From Clostridium oryzae (GTDB lineage: Bacteria; Bacillota; Clostridia; Clostridiales; Clostridiaceae), in contig NZ_MZGV01000002.1 in the NCBI RefSeq assembly GCF_002029235.1, positions 62,001-126,000 on the forward strand: DNA of 64,000 bases, in the 5' to 3' direction. Positions 52,755 to 61,797 of the stretch are shown here, piece by piece (the stretch's first letter is position 1; each line of letters begins with the position of its first letter). Below the pieces are notes generated by a model. That model was not told the origin of the DNA. It was given only the letters and a program-made list of their open reading frames with translations, and ran no database searches. The translations under genes were made by a program, and so were the position numbers.

Positions 52755-53782
52755 TTATGCTCTCCTCCATTAAAAGCTACAATTTCATTCAGTTTTTCAA
52801 GCGCTTTTCCGCTGTCTAAAATACTTTCTGCAATTTTTATACCTTCTGCGTAGCTATCAGCTTTTTTCCCTGCATATATGGCAGCAGCACTGTTTAAAAC
52901 TACTATATCCCTTTTAGCACTCTTTTCCCCTGCTAAGATAAATTTAATAGTTTTTGCATTTTCCTCTGGAGTACCGCCGCCAATAGCCTCCATATTCACA
53001 AGCTTCATGCCATATTCCCTAGGATCTATTTCATAATCTATTACCCTGCCATTCTTTACTTCACTTACCTTTGTTGTACCTGTAAGAGTTATCTCATCGA
53101 GGCCATCACTGCCGTGAAGCACCATTGCTCTCTCCCTGCCCAATTTGTTTAAAACCTCTGCCACGCTGTGCACAAGTTCTGGACTATATACCCCTAAAAC
53201 TTGTCCTTTGATATCTGCCGGATTCGTAAGTGGTCCTAGTATATTAAAAAGCGTCCGTACACCAAGTTCCTTTCTTACAGGTCCAGCATACTTCATAGCC
53301 TTATGATAGCTCTGAGCAAATAAAAAGGTCATTCCAGTTTGATTTAGACATTTTTCAGAAGCAGCTACACTAAGTTCAATGTTAAAACCAAGCTCCTTAA
53401 GCACATCTGCACTTCCACTTTTACTTGATACTGCTCTATTTCCGTGTTTTGCTACCTTAACTCCGGCTGCTGCAGCTACGATAGCAGCTGCAGTGGAAAT
53501 ATTAAAGGTTCTTCCGCCGTCTCCTCCAGTGCCACAGGTATCAATAGCATAATCATCTCCGCCTTCAGCTAATATTTTAAAAGGTTCTGCTTTGCCCTTC
53601 ATTGCCACAGCGCAGCCTGTTATCTCATCAATAGTTTCTCTTTTCATCCTCATGGCCGTTAAAAAGGCAGCTATCTGAGCATTGGTACACTTCCCGCTCA
53701 TTATTTCATCCATGCAGTTTTCTGCCTGTTCCAAAGTAAGATTTTCACCTAACATAACCCTGTTTAATGATTCTAAAATCAT
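52751..53782 (-). CDS. trpD: Anthranilate phosphoribosyltransferase
   Basis: A 343-residue protein with AIDTCGTGGDGGRTFNIST (PRPP loop, ~78-96), KHGNRAVSSKSGSADVLKEL and VLHGSDGLDEITLTG. It attaches the phosphoribosyl group to anthranilate. It is not fused to TrpG here. ATG has a modest ribosome site after the 24-base gap following trpG. Confidence 0.97.
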   Translation of the reverse strand: MILESLNRVMLGENLTLEQAENCMDEIMSGKCTNAQIAAFLTAMRMKRETIDEITGCAVAMKGKAEPFKILAEGGDDYAIDTCGTGGDGGRTFNISTAAAIVAAAAGVKVAKHGNRAVSSKSGSADVLKELGFNIELSVAASEKCLNQTGMTFLFAQSYHKAMKYAGPVRKELGVRTLFNILGPLTNPADIKGQVLGVYSPELVHSVAEVLNKLGRERAMVLHGSDGLDEITLTGTTKVSEVKNGRVIDYEIDPREYGMKLVNMEAIGGGTPEENAKTIKFILAGEKSAKRDIVVLNSAAAIYAGKKADSYAEGIKIAESILDSGKALEKLNEIVAFNGGEHK

Positions 53783-53806
53783 TTATATCACCCCATCAAA
53801 AATTAA

Positions 53807-54379
53807 TTAACATACTACTCTTTTAATAAAATTTTCAATAATCTTTTTACCATTTTGTGTAAGTATCGATTCTGGATGAAACTGCAATCCATATATTTCA
53901 TACTCCTTATGTTTTAACCCCATTATTATGCCGTTCTCTGTTTCAGCTGTTATCTCAAGACAGTCTGGAAGTGAAGCTCTATCTACAATTAACGAATGAT
54001 ATCTCATCACTGTATTTCTACTGTCCAAACCTTCAAAGACCTTGCAGTTCCTTACCTCTATCTCTGATGTCTTTCCATGAAGTATCTCGCTGCATCCAAC
54101 AACTTTTCCACCAAAACTATAGCCGATAGCTTGATGTCCAAGACATATACCCAGTATGGGAAGCTTACCTTTTAATTTATCAAGTATTTCAAGGCATACT
54201 TTTGAATTTTCAGGTCTTCCAGGTCCCGGTGAAAGAATAACAGCATCAGGCTTCATCTCGTAAAGTTCTTCGGCTGTTATGGCATCATTTCTAAAGACTT
54301 TTATATCCTGCTCAAACTCTCCTGCATATTGATAAAGATTATAAACAAATGAATCATAATTATCTATTATTGCAAGCAT
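53807..54379 (-). CDS. trpG: Anthranilate synthase glutaminase component
   Basis: A 190-residue class I glutamine amidotransferase with ILSPGPGRPEN (oxyanion region), GICLGHQAIGYSFGG (catalytic Cys) and GLQFHPESILTQNGKK (catalytic His and Glu). It supplies ammonia to TrpE and may also serve para-aminobenzoate synthesis. One base separates it from trpE. Confidence 0.96.
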   Translation of the reverse strand: MLAIIDNYDSFVYNLYQYAGEFEQDIKVFRNDAITAEELYEMKPDAVILSPGPGRPENSKVCLEILDKLKGKLPILGICLGHQAIGYSFGGKVVGCSEILHGKTSEIEVRNCKVFEGLDSRNTVMRYHSLIVDRASLPDCLEITAETENGIIMGLKHKEYEIYGLQFHPESILTQNGKKIIENFIKRVVC

Positions 54380-54380
54380 C

Positions 54381-55811
54381 TTATATTACCTCCCTCAAAA
54401 TACCGGTTTTATTCATGCTTTCCACGTACTCTGTCTCTGGCACCGAGTCGAAAACTATGCCTCCGCCTCCCTGTACATAGGCTTTACCGTCTTTAAATAC
54501 TGCTGTTCTTATAGCTATGCATTTATCCATATTGCCATTAAAAGAGAAGAAACCAACAGCGCCTGCGTATATTCCTCTTCTTGTATTTTCAAGTTCATCT
54601 ATAATTTCCATAGCCCTTATCTTTGGTGCTCCTGATACCGTACCTGCAGGGAAGCAAGACCTTAACGCATTAAAACAATCAAGTCCATCCTTTAGTTCCC
54701 CTGTAACAGTAGAAACTATATGCATAATATGTGAATAAAAATCCACGTCCATAAATCTTTTTACCTTTACAGTCCCAAACTTACTCACTTTTCCAATATC
54801 ATTTCTTCCAAGATCCAATAACATCACATGTTCAGCTATCTCCTTTTTATCCTGAAGCAGTTCCTTTTTAAGTTTTTTATCTTCAGCGTCGTCTTTTCCT
54901 CTAGGTCTCGAACCAGCTATTGGATTCGTTGCAACCTCTCTGCCATATACCTTAACTAAACTTTCCGGGGAAGCCCCTACCACTGTAAAACCATCAAACT
55001 CAATATAGAAAAGATACGGTGAAGGATTCCTCGATTTAAGTTTTCTATAAACCTGAAGGGGGTCCTGATCCGAAGTTATCTCAAATCTCTGAGAAAGCAC
55101 TACCTGAAATATATCACCTTTTCTAATGTACTCCTTGGCCTTATCTACCATCTTTTCAAACTCTTCTTTAGAATAGTTTGATTTGCATATTGATTTTTCT
55201 TTTTTCTCTTCAATAGGATGATAATTCTCAGGTATTCTTATATTAGTACTGATGTTTTCAAGAGTACTTTCTATTTCTTCATAAGCTGTATCATCTTCTG
55301 GGAACACATTATAGGTTACCTTTACGATATGTTTAAGATGGTCATAGCATATGAGCAGCTTGTAAATGTTATAAAAGCTTTCCGGAACCCCTATCACATC
55401 CTCATTCTTATCAGGTATTCTCTCAAAATTTCTTACCGCATCATATCCCAGATATCCAACCGCTCCACCTACAAAGCTCGTATCTTCTTCAGTTTCCATA
55501 TAATCCACATCAACATATTTTTTAACCACATTAAGCACATCATCATTAACAATTTCTGTTTTTGAAGCTTTCTCTACAGTTACTTCTCTTCCTCTGCTGT
55601 AAATTTTCATATACGGCTCTACTCCAATGTAAGAATATCTACCGCCGCCCTGCTTCAAAATAGCGCTTTCAAGTAAAAATCTGTTTTTTCCTTTAATGTT
55701 GTAAAATATGTTTATAGGTGTTATCTCATCTGCCTGAAAGCTTGTATATATAGTGAACACTTTCCCAGTTTTTTTCATTTGATTAAATTCATTTTTATTG
55801 ATACTAATCAT
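54381..55811 (-). CDS. trpE: Anthranilate synthase component I
   Basis: A 476-residue chorismate-using enzyme. The C-terminal core has [46 protein letters not shown] and [20 protein letters not shown], all intact. The N-terminal part should bind tryptophan for feedback control; an LLES motif is present in [20 protein letters not shown]. It is the first gene of the operon, 44 bases after the second T-box terminator, with GGAGGG before ATG. Confidence 0.97.
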   Translation of the reverse strand: MISINKNEFNQMKKTGKVFTIYTSFQADEITPINIFYNIKGKNRFLLESAILKQGGGRYSYIGVEPYMKIYSRGREVTVEKASKTEIVNDDVLNVVKKYVDVDYMETEEDTSFVGGAVGYLGYDAVRNFERIPDKNEDVIGVPESFYNIYKLLICYDHLKHIVKVTYNVFPEDDTAYEEIESTLENISTNIRIPENYHPIEEKKEKSICKSNYSKEEFEKMVDKAKEYIRKGDIFQVVLSQRFEITSDQDPLQVYRKLKSRNPSPYLFYIEFDGFTVVGASPESLVKVYGREVATNPIAGSRPRGKDDAEDKKLKKELLQDKKEIAEHVMLLDLGRNDIGKVSKFGTVKVKRFMDVDFYSHIMHIVSTVTGELKDGLDCFNALRSCFPAGTVSGAPKIRAMEIIDELENTRRGIYAGAVGFFSFNGNMDKCIAIRTAVFKDGKAYVQGGGGIVFDSVPETEYVESMNKTGILREVI

Positions 55812-55827
55812 AAAATTCCCTCCTATT

Positions 55828-55850
55828 TGTCAAGTGCCTGGCACTTGACA
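55828..55850. repeat. Perfect 23-base palindrome before trpE
   Basis: TGTCAAGTGCC, one central base, then GGCACTTGACA. It lies between the last T-box terminator and the trpE ribosome site. It could form a strong mRNA hairpin close to the GGAGG, or be a dispersed palindromic repeat. It has no T-run, so it is not a terminator. Confidence 0.7.
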
Positions 55851-55854
55851 TATA

Positions 55855-56200
55855 AATAAAAAGAGCCACTTCATCCACAATGGGACGAAATGACTCGCGT
55901 TGCCACCCAAATTAGTTCTTATAAAGCTGACGATATAAACATAAATACAAAAAGACACTTCATCATTAGGATGAAGTGTCGCATTCATTCGCCACCTAAA
56001 AAAACTCTCTCATGAGGATACTTTTTCAATATCCCGTCTTTTTAACGGTAGACTACCGGGAAGTGCTAATCTATGTAAATATTTCGCACACCATCTCACA
56101 GATCCATTCAATACAGACTACAGTAACCGGCTCACACCACCCCGGAATCGCTTTGACTAAACTTCCATATCTACTCTTTCTGATCACAGATTTTATGATT
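55855..56200 (-). promoter_or_regulatory. Tryptophan T-box riboswitch with two antiterminator/terminator units
   Basis: The trp leader holds a stem I region with AGAAAGAGTAGA and GTGTGAGCCGG and a specifier reading GAA-TGG-A (UGG codon at 56104-56106, tryptophan). Unit 1 has T-box AGGTGGCGAATG (bulge UGGC 55991-55994) and a terminator with an 11-bp perfect stem (55954-55980) plus Ts. Unit 2 has T-box GGGTGGCAACGCG (55896-55908) and a terminator (55863-55896) plus Ts. Both bulges read UGGC, matching tRNA-Trp ending GCCA. Uncharged tRNA-Trp should favour read-through. Confidence 0.92.
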
Positions 56201-56202
56201 TG

Positions 56203-56231
56203 ATAATACTCTTATTTTTATTAAGTGTCAA
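56203..56231 (-). promoter_or_regulatory. trp operon promoter
   Basis: Minus strand TTGACA (56226-56231), 17-base spacer, TATTAT (56203-56208); a near-consensus vegetative promoter directly before the T-box leader. Confidence 0.88.
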
Positions 56232-56271
56232 TACTATTTTTGTATTTTTATTCATTTTTTCTTGTAAAATT

Positions 56272-56298
56272 AAAGAGATGCTTTTTAGTCATCTCCTT
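56272..56298 (-). terminator. Hairpin terminator upstream of the trp promoter
   Basis: AAGGAGATG pairs with CATCTCTTT (one G-T pair) around a 9-base loop; AATTTTAC follows on the minus strand. It probably ends transcripts coming from the ABC transporter gene at 56470-58155. Confidence 0.55.
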
Positions 56299-56317
56299 AA
56301 TTTTTAAAACAGAATTT

Positions 56318-56413
56318 CTATTCTCCAACCTTTACTGTAGTAACAGTAGTTCCACTCTTATTAATAATATAATTCAATATTTCTCCGCTCTGGAAGTGTA
56401 ACTTAAGAGAATT
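56318..56413 (-). pseudogene. Relic of a small coding sequence
   Basis: A stretch of 31 codons without a start reads NSLKLHFQSGEILNYIINKS then GTTVTTVKVGE and a TAG stop. The composition is protein-like, but a TGA closes the frame upstream and no start or ribosome site is present. It looks like the surviving C-terminal end of a decayed gene in the interval between the ABC transporter and trp leader. The rest of that interval (56414-56469) shows nothing else. Confidence 0.35.
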
Positions 56414-56469
56414 TCATTGTAAGTGCAGCATTAATTCCACAATCCTTTTTTATTTAGCTTGAAATATTT

Positions 56470-58155
56470 TCAGTTTTTCCCTGCCAGCCAAAGTTTTTTA
56501 AAATAATCGTTATTATCTAAAAGCTCTCTAAAGCTTCCTTTCCCGACTATCTGTCCCTGTTTTAAAACGCATATACTATCAGCCTTCTGTATAGTATTCA
56601 ATCTGTGTGCTACTATTATAATCGTACTGCCTTTTAGAAATTTCATTACATTATTTATTACCAGTTTCTCTGTGATATTGTCCAAAGCTGACGTTGCCTC
56701 ATCAAGTATCACTATGGGTGCTTTCTGAAAATAAACTCTAGCAAGGGCAAGCCTTTGGCGCTCTCCTCCTGAAAGCATAATTCCTTTCTCTCCAACCTGA
56801 GTATTTAATCCACATTCCAGCTTACTATAAAAATCCTTTAATCCTACAAGTTCTATTGCTTTTTCAATTTTTTTATCTGGAACTTTCCCATTGAAAACTA
56901 TGTTTTCTCTTAAGGTTCCCTGAAATATAGGAGATTCCTGGGACGTGTAAGATATAAATCTATAATAGTGCTCAAGTTTTATATCCTTAAGATTTTGTCC
57001 ATCAACCGTTATCTTACCTTCTAAAGGCTTTATAAGTCCTACTATCTGTTTAACAATAGTAGATTTACCAGAACCACTTTCACCTACAATAGCTATAGAT
57101 TTTCCGCTGCATATATGAAAGGTTAAATTTTCTATAAAAGGCTGATGTGTATGCGAAAATCTTACATTTTCAAATTTGATATCTCCAGCTCCTACCTCAA
57201 CCTTTGAGCCCTTAAAAAGATTCTGATCCTCTGGAATGTTCATTATTTCGATATACCTCTTGAATGTAACTTTATCAAGCTTATATTGCACAAAAATAAC
57301 ATTGAAGATTGCAATGGGGTTATAAGCATTCTCTATGAAGGTAATAAGTGCAACTATCTCACCAACAGATATATCTCTTTTCACAAAAGCATAAATAATT
57401 ATTGATAACTTTATCAATATCGTTATCAATGCAAACACTGTAAAAAACATTTCATGGATCATAACCATTTTAGTTTTTCCATGGGTTATGGATGCTGCTT
57501 GTTCCTTTGCCTTATCTATTTCATTCTTAAACTTACCGTTTATTCTGAATACAGGCATTTCCATAAAGCCGCGTATAAGGTTATTATTTAGAAATTCCTC
57601 ATCAACTAGTACACGTTCTTTTATCTTATACAGATATTTCAGCACGAGATTAGTGAATATAAAAACAAATATATATCCTGCTGTGATAAGCATCATGATC
57701 TTGATATTTATTGTGGCTATAAAAATCAGGCTGAACGTTATATTGGGAACGATATTCCTTATAAGTTCAAAATAGAAATTGAAAAGCATACTTTTACCTG
57801 CATCTGCTCCATTTTCGATCTTCTGAATCAGCTGTCCTGTACCTAGCTTTTCATAATGAGCATAATCCATTCTGCTTATCTTTTTTAGAGCTTCTATTTT
57901 AAAATCGAAATATACAGCATTCTCAATTATATTTTTAGGATATTCATCAAAATAATTAATAATGCAGCTAACTAAAGCCGCTGTGCCATACAAAACTATT
58001 GAGCTCACCTCAACATTTTTTGAAGTAAATTCATCAATAAGCTTTTGTAGAAGTTTAACATTAAGAGCCGCTAAAAATGCTATAGCTATACCTGATATAG
58101 CATAGATTATTGATAATTTTTTTCTTTTTAATATTAATTTATATAATAAACTCAT
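56470..58155 (-). CDS. ABC exporter (membrane plus ATPase domains)
   Basis: A 561-residue half-transporter: six membrane helices in residues ~15-300 and an ATPase with AIVGESGSGKSTIVKQIVGL (Walker A), MLSGGERQRLALARVYF (signature) and IVILDEATSALDNITE (intact Walker B and Glu). It should work as a homodimer since no partner lies beside it. The substrate is unknown. It is a single gene with a palindromic element in its upstream region. Confidence 0.9.
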   Translation of the reverse strand: MSLLYKLILKRKKLSIIYAISGIAIAFLAALNVKLLQKLIDEFTSKNVEVSSIVLYGTAALVSCIINYFDEYPKNIIENAVYFDFKIEALKKISRMDYAHYEKLGTGQLIQKIENGADAGKSMLFNFYFELIRNIVPNITFSLIFIATINIKIMMLITAGYIFVFIFTNLVLKYLYKIKERVLVDEEFLNNNLIRGFMEMPVFRINGKFKNEIDKAKEQAASITHGKTKMVMIHEMFFTVFALITILIKLSIIIYAFVKRDISVGEIVALITFIENAYNPIAIFNVIFVQYKLDKVTFKRYIEIMNIPEDQNLFKGSKVEVGAGDIKFENVRFSHTHQPFIENLTFHICSGKSIAIVGESGSGKSTIVKQIVGLIKPLEGKITVDGQNLKDIKLEHYYRFISYTSQESPIFQGTLRENIVFNGKVPDKKIEKAIELVGLKDFYSKLECGLNTQVGEKGIMLSGGERQRLALARVYFQKAPIVILDEATSALDNITEKLVINNVMKFLKGSTIIIVAHRLNTIQKADSICVLKQGQIVGKGSFRELLDNNDYFKKLWLAGKN

Positions 58156-58233
58156 AACTGCACTCCTTAATTCTAAAATAAAATCAACTTTTAGAAAGCG
58201 GTACAGTTTATAAACCTGTTAACAACTTACTTA

Positions 58234-58278
58234 TGCTCGGTACAATCTGCTAACAGATTAATTAACCTGCACCGAGCA
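58234..58278. repeat. Nested palindrome upstream of the ABC exporter
   Basis: Outer arms TGCTCGGT (58234-58241) and ACCGAGCA (58271-58278) enclose an inner AATCTG-CTAA-CAGATT hairpin. It sits between divergent genes (ABC exporter and sigma factor). It may be an operator or an RNA leader; no T-run follows. Confidence 0.5.
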
Positions 58279-58441
58279 GTTACCTGTTTTTATATTCATT
58301 TCTTCTCTTCCTTTTTCTGTAAATAATATTGTATAATAAATACACTACTTTGATTATAACATTTTTAAGTCTTTACCCGTTAACAATTACTGGAAAAGCA
58401 TATATATCTATGAAAATAATTCTGTAAGGAGTGGTAAAGCA

Positions 58442-59029
58442 ATGAATTACGAACTTATTGAAAACCTTGTTATCTCTGCAAAAGCTGACAATGATGCAGC
58501 GAAAGAAGCACTACTTAATGAGTTTAACCCTTTTATAATAAACATTTCTAGGAAATCCTTCATAAATTCCTACGAAACCTCAGACATACAAAGTGAATGC
58601 TATAAAACCCTGCTGAGATGCATAAATTTATATGATACTTCAAAGCACCGCTTTGTTGCCTATGCTACTAATTCTATTAAAAATTCAATAAATTATCTCA
58701 TACGAGGTTCCATAAGAAGAAATATTGGTGATGGTCCAAGTTCCCTTGTCATGGATGATATGTTTGAAAATTCTCTTAGTTCACAGGAAAATATAGAAGA
58801 TATAATATTAATGAGTGAATTTAGAGAAAAACTTAGCGAGGCTTTAAAATTACTATCCGACGAAGAAAAAGAGCTAGTAACCTATGTATTCTTTCACAGA
58901 TATTCAATAAAGAAATATTCAGAATTTAAGGGAATATCCTATTCTCGGGCAGTAAGAAGGAAAAACTCAGTTCTAGCTAAATTAAAATTAATCTTAAATG
59001 TACATGATGATTTTACATACAAAAATTAA
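58442..59029 (+). CDS. Sigma-70 family RNA polymerase sigma factor
   Basis: A 195-residue factor. Region 2 is visible in DIQSECYKTLLRCINLYDTS and KHRFVAYATNSIKNSINYLI (~48-85), and region 4 in LSDEEKELVTYVFFHRYSIK and FKGISYSRAVRRKNSVLAKL (~138-185). Region 1 and most of region 3 are absent, so it is an alternative factor. ATG follows AAGGAG. Its upstream region has GCATATATATC (58398-58408), similar to an element before the nearby DUF1659-type genes, so it may drive those and itself. Confidence 0.88.
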   Translation: MNYELIENLVISAKADNDAAKEALLNEFNPFIINISRKSFINSYETSDIQSECYKTLLRCINLYDTSKHRFVAYATNSIKNSINYLIRGSIRRNIGDGPSSLVMDDMFENSLSSQENIEDIILMSEFREKLSEALKLLSDEEKELVTYVFFHRYSIKKYSEFKGISYSRAVRRKNSVLAKLKLILNVHDDFTYKN

Positions 59030-59066
59030 GGACCTGCAGCTAAAAATGCTGCAGGTCCTTAATTTT
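59022..59066. terminator. Bidirectional terminator, 19-bp perfect stem
   Basis: The arms at 59022-59040 and 59048-59066 are perfectly complementary around TAAAAAT, with A/T-rich ends that give T-runs in both directions. It lies between the convergent sigma factor and DUF1659-like genes. Confidence 0.9.
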
Positions 59067-59067
59067 A

Positions 59068-59280
59068 TTATTGTATTGTGTATTTTTGTATCTTTCCAGC
59101 CTCTATAACTGTTTTTCCCATAACACTGCTTATGGCTTTTATGACACGGTTAAAGGTTTCATCGTCCACATTAAGTCCTATGTTGCTGAATTTCTGCGTT
59201 TTCAATGTATCGTGTCCCTTTGAGTCTGTACTTGAAACATAGGTTATGTAGATCATATTTGTTAACAGTTCACTTTCCAT
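59068..59280 (-). CDS. DUF1659-like small protein
   Basis: A 70-residue protein, MESELLTNMIYITYVSSTDS, then KGHDTLKTQKFSNIG and VIKAISSVMGKTVIEAG. It resembles the protein at 61531-61755 in layout (strand, KxxxF.N/V, helix, final strand), so I place it near DUF1659. The ATG has a GGAGG site. Its promoter region holds CGGCATATATAC (59311-59322), shared with the 61531 gene. The function of these very common clostridial proteins is unknown. Confidence 0.65.
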   Translation of the reverse strand: MESELLTNMIYITYVSSTDSKGHDTLKTQKFSNIGLNVDDETFNRVIKAISSVMGKTVIEAGKIQKYTIQ

Positions 59281-59310
59281 TTTTACCTCCGCATATATTG
59301 GTTATGAAAC

Positions 59311-59322
59311 GTATATATGCCG
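59311..59322 (-). promoter_or_regulatory. Shared 12-mer CGGCATATATAC, copy before the 59280 gene
   Basis: Identical to 61476-61487 on the plus strand; each lies about 30-45 bases before a small DUF1659-type gene. Possible promoter element of an alternative sigma factor. Confidence 0.5.
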
Positions 59323-59323
59323 A

Positions 59324-59911
59324 TTACAGCTTTCCTTTATAGATATCATAATAAATGTTTTCTAGTTTTCGTATAGCACCTTTTTTATAGGCAATCTTTT
59401 TATCACAGTTTTTTATCATATACATCTTAAGCTTTTCATCAAATATAATCTGCTGGCCTAATTGAAGCTGCTTGTTTTGTTTATATATCCCAGTTCCGTC
59501 TGGAATATAACCTCGCTTTATACAAAGTATATGTGTTTGAGAGTATTCGGCAGCAAGGGATATTCCTATACCAGCAGTATCCTTTTTCTGAAATATCCTT
59601 TTTTCAGCTTCATCCATAAGCTCATCATAAACGCTGCTTCGCATAAATTTATGAACGACTCTTATATCGCTGATTTCAGGAATTTCTCTTTCCTTAAAAT
59701 TCTCATATTCAGACTGCCAGTTTATAACCAAAACACCTGCAAAATCCTCCAGCCATTGAGCAATAATTATGGAACATATACCCTGTTTCATATAGTCAAA
59801 ATACTGCTTATAGCTTTCCAGATCTTTCTGCCAACCTTCTCTTCTAAAAGACTCTTCTATAACGTCCCAGTCATATTCATTTAAATCTCTTAAAATTATT
59901 TTATCACTCAT
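59324..59911 (-). CDS. GNAT-like acetyltransferase
   Basis: About 195 residues from ATG 59911. The pattern MSDKIILRDLNEYDWDVIEE, SIIIAQWLEDFAGVLVINW, SDIRVVHKFMRSSVYDELMD and GISLAAEYSQTHILCIKRGY follows the GNAT fold, with the acetyl-CoA loop only weakly conserved. The substrate is unknown. Another ATG at 59914 is possible. It lies between MATE and the DUF1659-like gene, all on the minus strand. Confidence 0.65.
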   Translation of the reverse strand: MSDKIILRDLNEYDWDVIEESFRREGWQKDLESYKQYFDYMKQGICSIIIAQWLEDFAGVLVINWQSEYENFKEREIPEISDIRVVHKFMRSSVYDELMDEAEKRIFQKKDTAGIGISLAAEYSQTHILCIKRGYIPDGTGIYKQNKQLQLGQQIIFDEKLKMYMIKNCDKKIAYKKGAIRKLENIYYDIYKGKL

Positions 59912-59996
59912 CATAGTCCTCACTTTATAGGTAAGAGCTATTGAAGAAATTCAGTTTAAAAGCTGAATTTCAATCTAAACTCTTACTTTTTCTCTC

Positions 59997-61325
59997 CTAC
60001 TTAACTACAAATTCCAATTTACGATACCTCTGTAAAAACACAAGCGTCAAAATGAGATAATTAATAAATGTTCCTGCAAATATCCCCCAAAGTTCCATAT
60101 GAAGAATTACTGTAAAAACAAAAATTACAATAATTGAAAATCCATTAATAAAAAGTGAAGCCATAAACACCCACTTCTCTGCTCCAACTGCTTGAAGACT
60201 GTATTTATATACATTATTAGGTATGTTCATTACATTTATAAGCACCATGGTAGGAAGAAAACTTGAAGCCGCTAATATCAATTTCTTATCATCAGTTATT
60301 ATCCCAGGAATATAATTTTTCAAAATTAACATAATAACTGATATACCTGCATAAAAAACTAAAGCCATCAAAAGGCATCTACCTGGTGTACGCTTTATTC
60401 CGGCTTGATCTTTTGCTCCTGTCTTTTCACTTATAATTGTAAGTGATGTCTGGGAGTAAGCATACATTGGCATGAGTGCAATGCTAATCACACTGGTTAA
60501 TAAGTTATACACAGAAACCGGAAGCACTCCTATGCTTGATAACATATAATTCATAGCTACCACCATAACAGTAGATTCTAAAAGCTCTTGCCCCATAAGC
60601 GGTATTATTATACCAGCACTGTTCTTAAAAATTTCGTAAAAATCTATTTTTCTTATAAAAATAAATTTATGTGCCTTTGAAGCAATAATATATACAATCA
60701 GATTTATAATCATAGCTAAAATAGATCCAATGGCGTTGCCCTTCATGCCAAGCTTCGGCATACCAAAATGACCAAATATAAGTGCATAATCGAATATTAC
60801 ATTTAATATGGAAGCTGATAAGTTTCCGCAAAATATATATTTAGTCTTTTTAACTATCTTAAAATAAGATGAAAAGGTAAATAAAAGCATATTTAATCCT
60901 ATAGATATGCTGAAAATACTCATATATTCCCACGCTTGATTTAGAAGTTTACCATTAAAATGATAGATAGTTTTAAGCAAAAACTTTCCTGTAAGTACAG
61001 TTATCACAAAAAACAGCAATCCTACAACTATGCTGTATACAATATTAAACAGCAGATTGTCATGAAGTCCATCTGTATCTTTTTCTCCATTGCATCTACC
61101 GCCGATTATATTAAAAGCTACAGCTGCTGCTCCAACAACTCCTGTTATGCTGTTTATTGTACTTACAATCATACCTATGGCAGCAAAAGCACCAACCGAT
61201 ATTCTTCCTGCCATGGCATCATCGCATAGTCCTATTATCATTGCAGTTACATTATTTAATATCAATGGTAAAGCCAACGCATTGATCTTTCTATACTCTA
61301 TACTATTCAATTTTTTTAATATCAT
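59997..61325 (-). CDS. MATE family efflux transporter
   Basis: A 442-residue protein with about 12 membrane helices in two similar halves. Typical features are LALPLILNNVTAMIIGLCDD near the start, AAIGMIVSTINSITG, LGMKGNAIGSILAMIINLIV and PLMGQELLESTVMVVAMNYM at the start of the second half. It should export drugs or metabolites using a sodium or proton gradient. A near-perfect hairpin (about 61334-61366) lies just before its GAGG ribosome site. Confidence 0.9.
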   Translation of the reverse strand: MILKKLNSIEYRKINALALPLILNNVTAMIIGLCDDAMAGRISVGAFAAIGMIVSTINSITGVVGAAAVAFNIIGGRCNGEKDTDGLHDNLLFNIVYSIVVGLLFFVITVLTGKFLLKTIYHFNGKLLNQAWEYMSIFSISIGLNMLLFTFSSYFKIVKKTKYIFCGNLSASILNVIFDYALIFGHFGMPKLGMKGNAIGSILAMIINLIVYIIASKAHKFIFIRKIDFYEIFKNSAGIIIPLMGQELLESTVMVVAMNYMLSSIGVLPVSVYNLLTSVISIALMPMYAYSQTSLTIISEKTGAKDQAGIKRTPGRCLLMALVFYAGISVIMLILKNYIPGIITDDKKLILAASSFLPTMVLINVMNIPNNVYKYSLQAVGAEKWVFMASLFINGFSIIVIFVFTVILHMELWGIFAGTFINYLILTLVFLQRYRKLEFVVK

Positions 61326-61475
61326 TTAACCTCGCCCTTCTTTTTTATAATCTAAAAAAGAGGGCTTATTCTATCCGCGTTATCCATTATATCATCACCT
61401 TTTATGTTTCTTTATTCAGTATACCATAAAAATTTTTCTATTAAAATCCAAATTTGCCGGTTAACTTTTGTCATG

Positions 61476-61487
61476 CGGCATATATAC
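61476..61487 (+). promoter_or_regulatory. Shared 12-mer CGGCATATATAC, copy before the 61531 gene
   Basis: See the copy at 59311-59322. It is followed by TTTATG and a small TCCAC/GTGGA hairpin before the ribosome site. Confidence 0.5.
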
Positions 61488-61530
61488 TTTATGTCCACAA
61501 CGAAGTGGAAAACAAAAGGAGGTGATACTA

Positions 61531-61755
61531 ATGGCAGTAAGTAAGGTTTTAGACACAACAACATTAAGCATCGAGGTTGAGAACGGTACAGATAAAAACG
61601 GTAAGAAAATCTACAGAAAAAAGACATTTTCTGCTGTAAAAGTAAATGCTGATGCTGAAAAAATTTATGCTGTTGCAAAAGCTATAAGCGCTGTACTAAA
61701 TGCTGGAACTGGTGATTTCTACTTAAATGAAGCATCAAAACTTACCAATGCATAA
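61531..61755 (+). CDS. DUF1659 domain protein
   Basis: A 74-residue protein from ATG 61531, after AAAGGAGGTG: MAVSKVLDTTTLSIEVENGT, then KKIYRKKTFSAVKVNADAEK and a final helix and strand. This is a clear DUF1659 member. It is followed by the DUF2922 gene as usual in Clostridium, so the pair is probably one operon. The function is unknown. Confidence 0.88.
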   Translation: MAVSKVLDTTTLSIEVENGTDKNGKKIYRKKTFSAVKVNADAEKIYAVAKAISAVLNAGTGDFYLNEASKLTNA

Positions 61756-61797
61756 TACTAGCAATTGCACTAAAATTTAATGAAAGGAGGTTTGAAC

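Noticed and set aside
55861-55960. Second complete T-box riboswitch
   Set aside because: Only about 45 bases separate terminator 1 from T-box 2, too short for a stem I and specifier; treated as a duplicated antiterminator/terminator unit.
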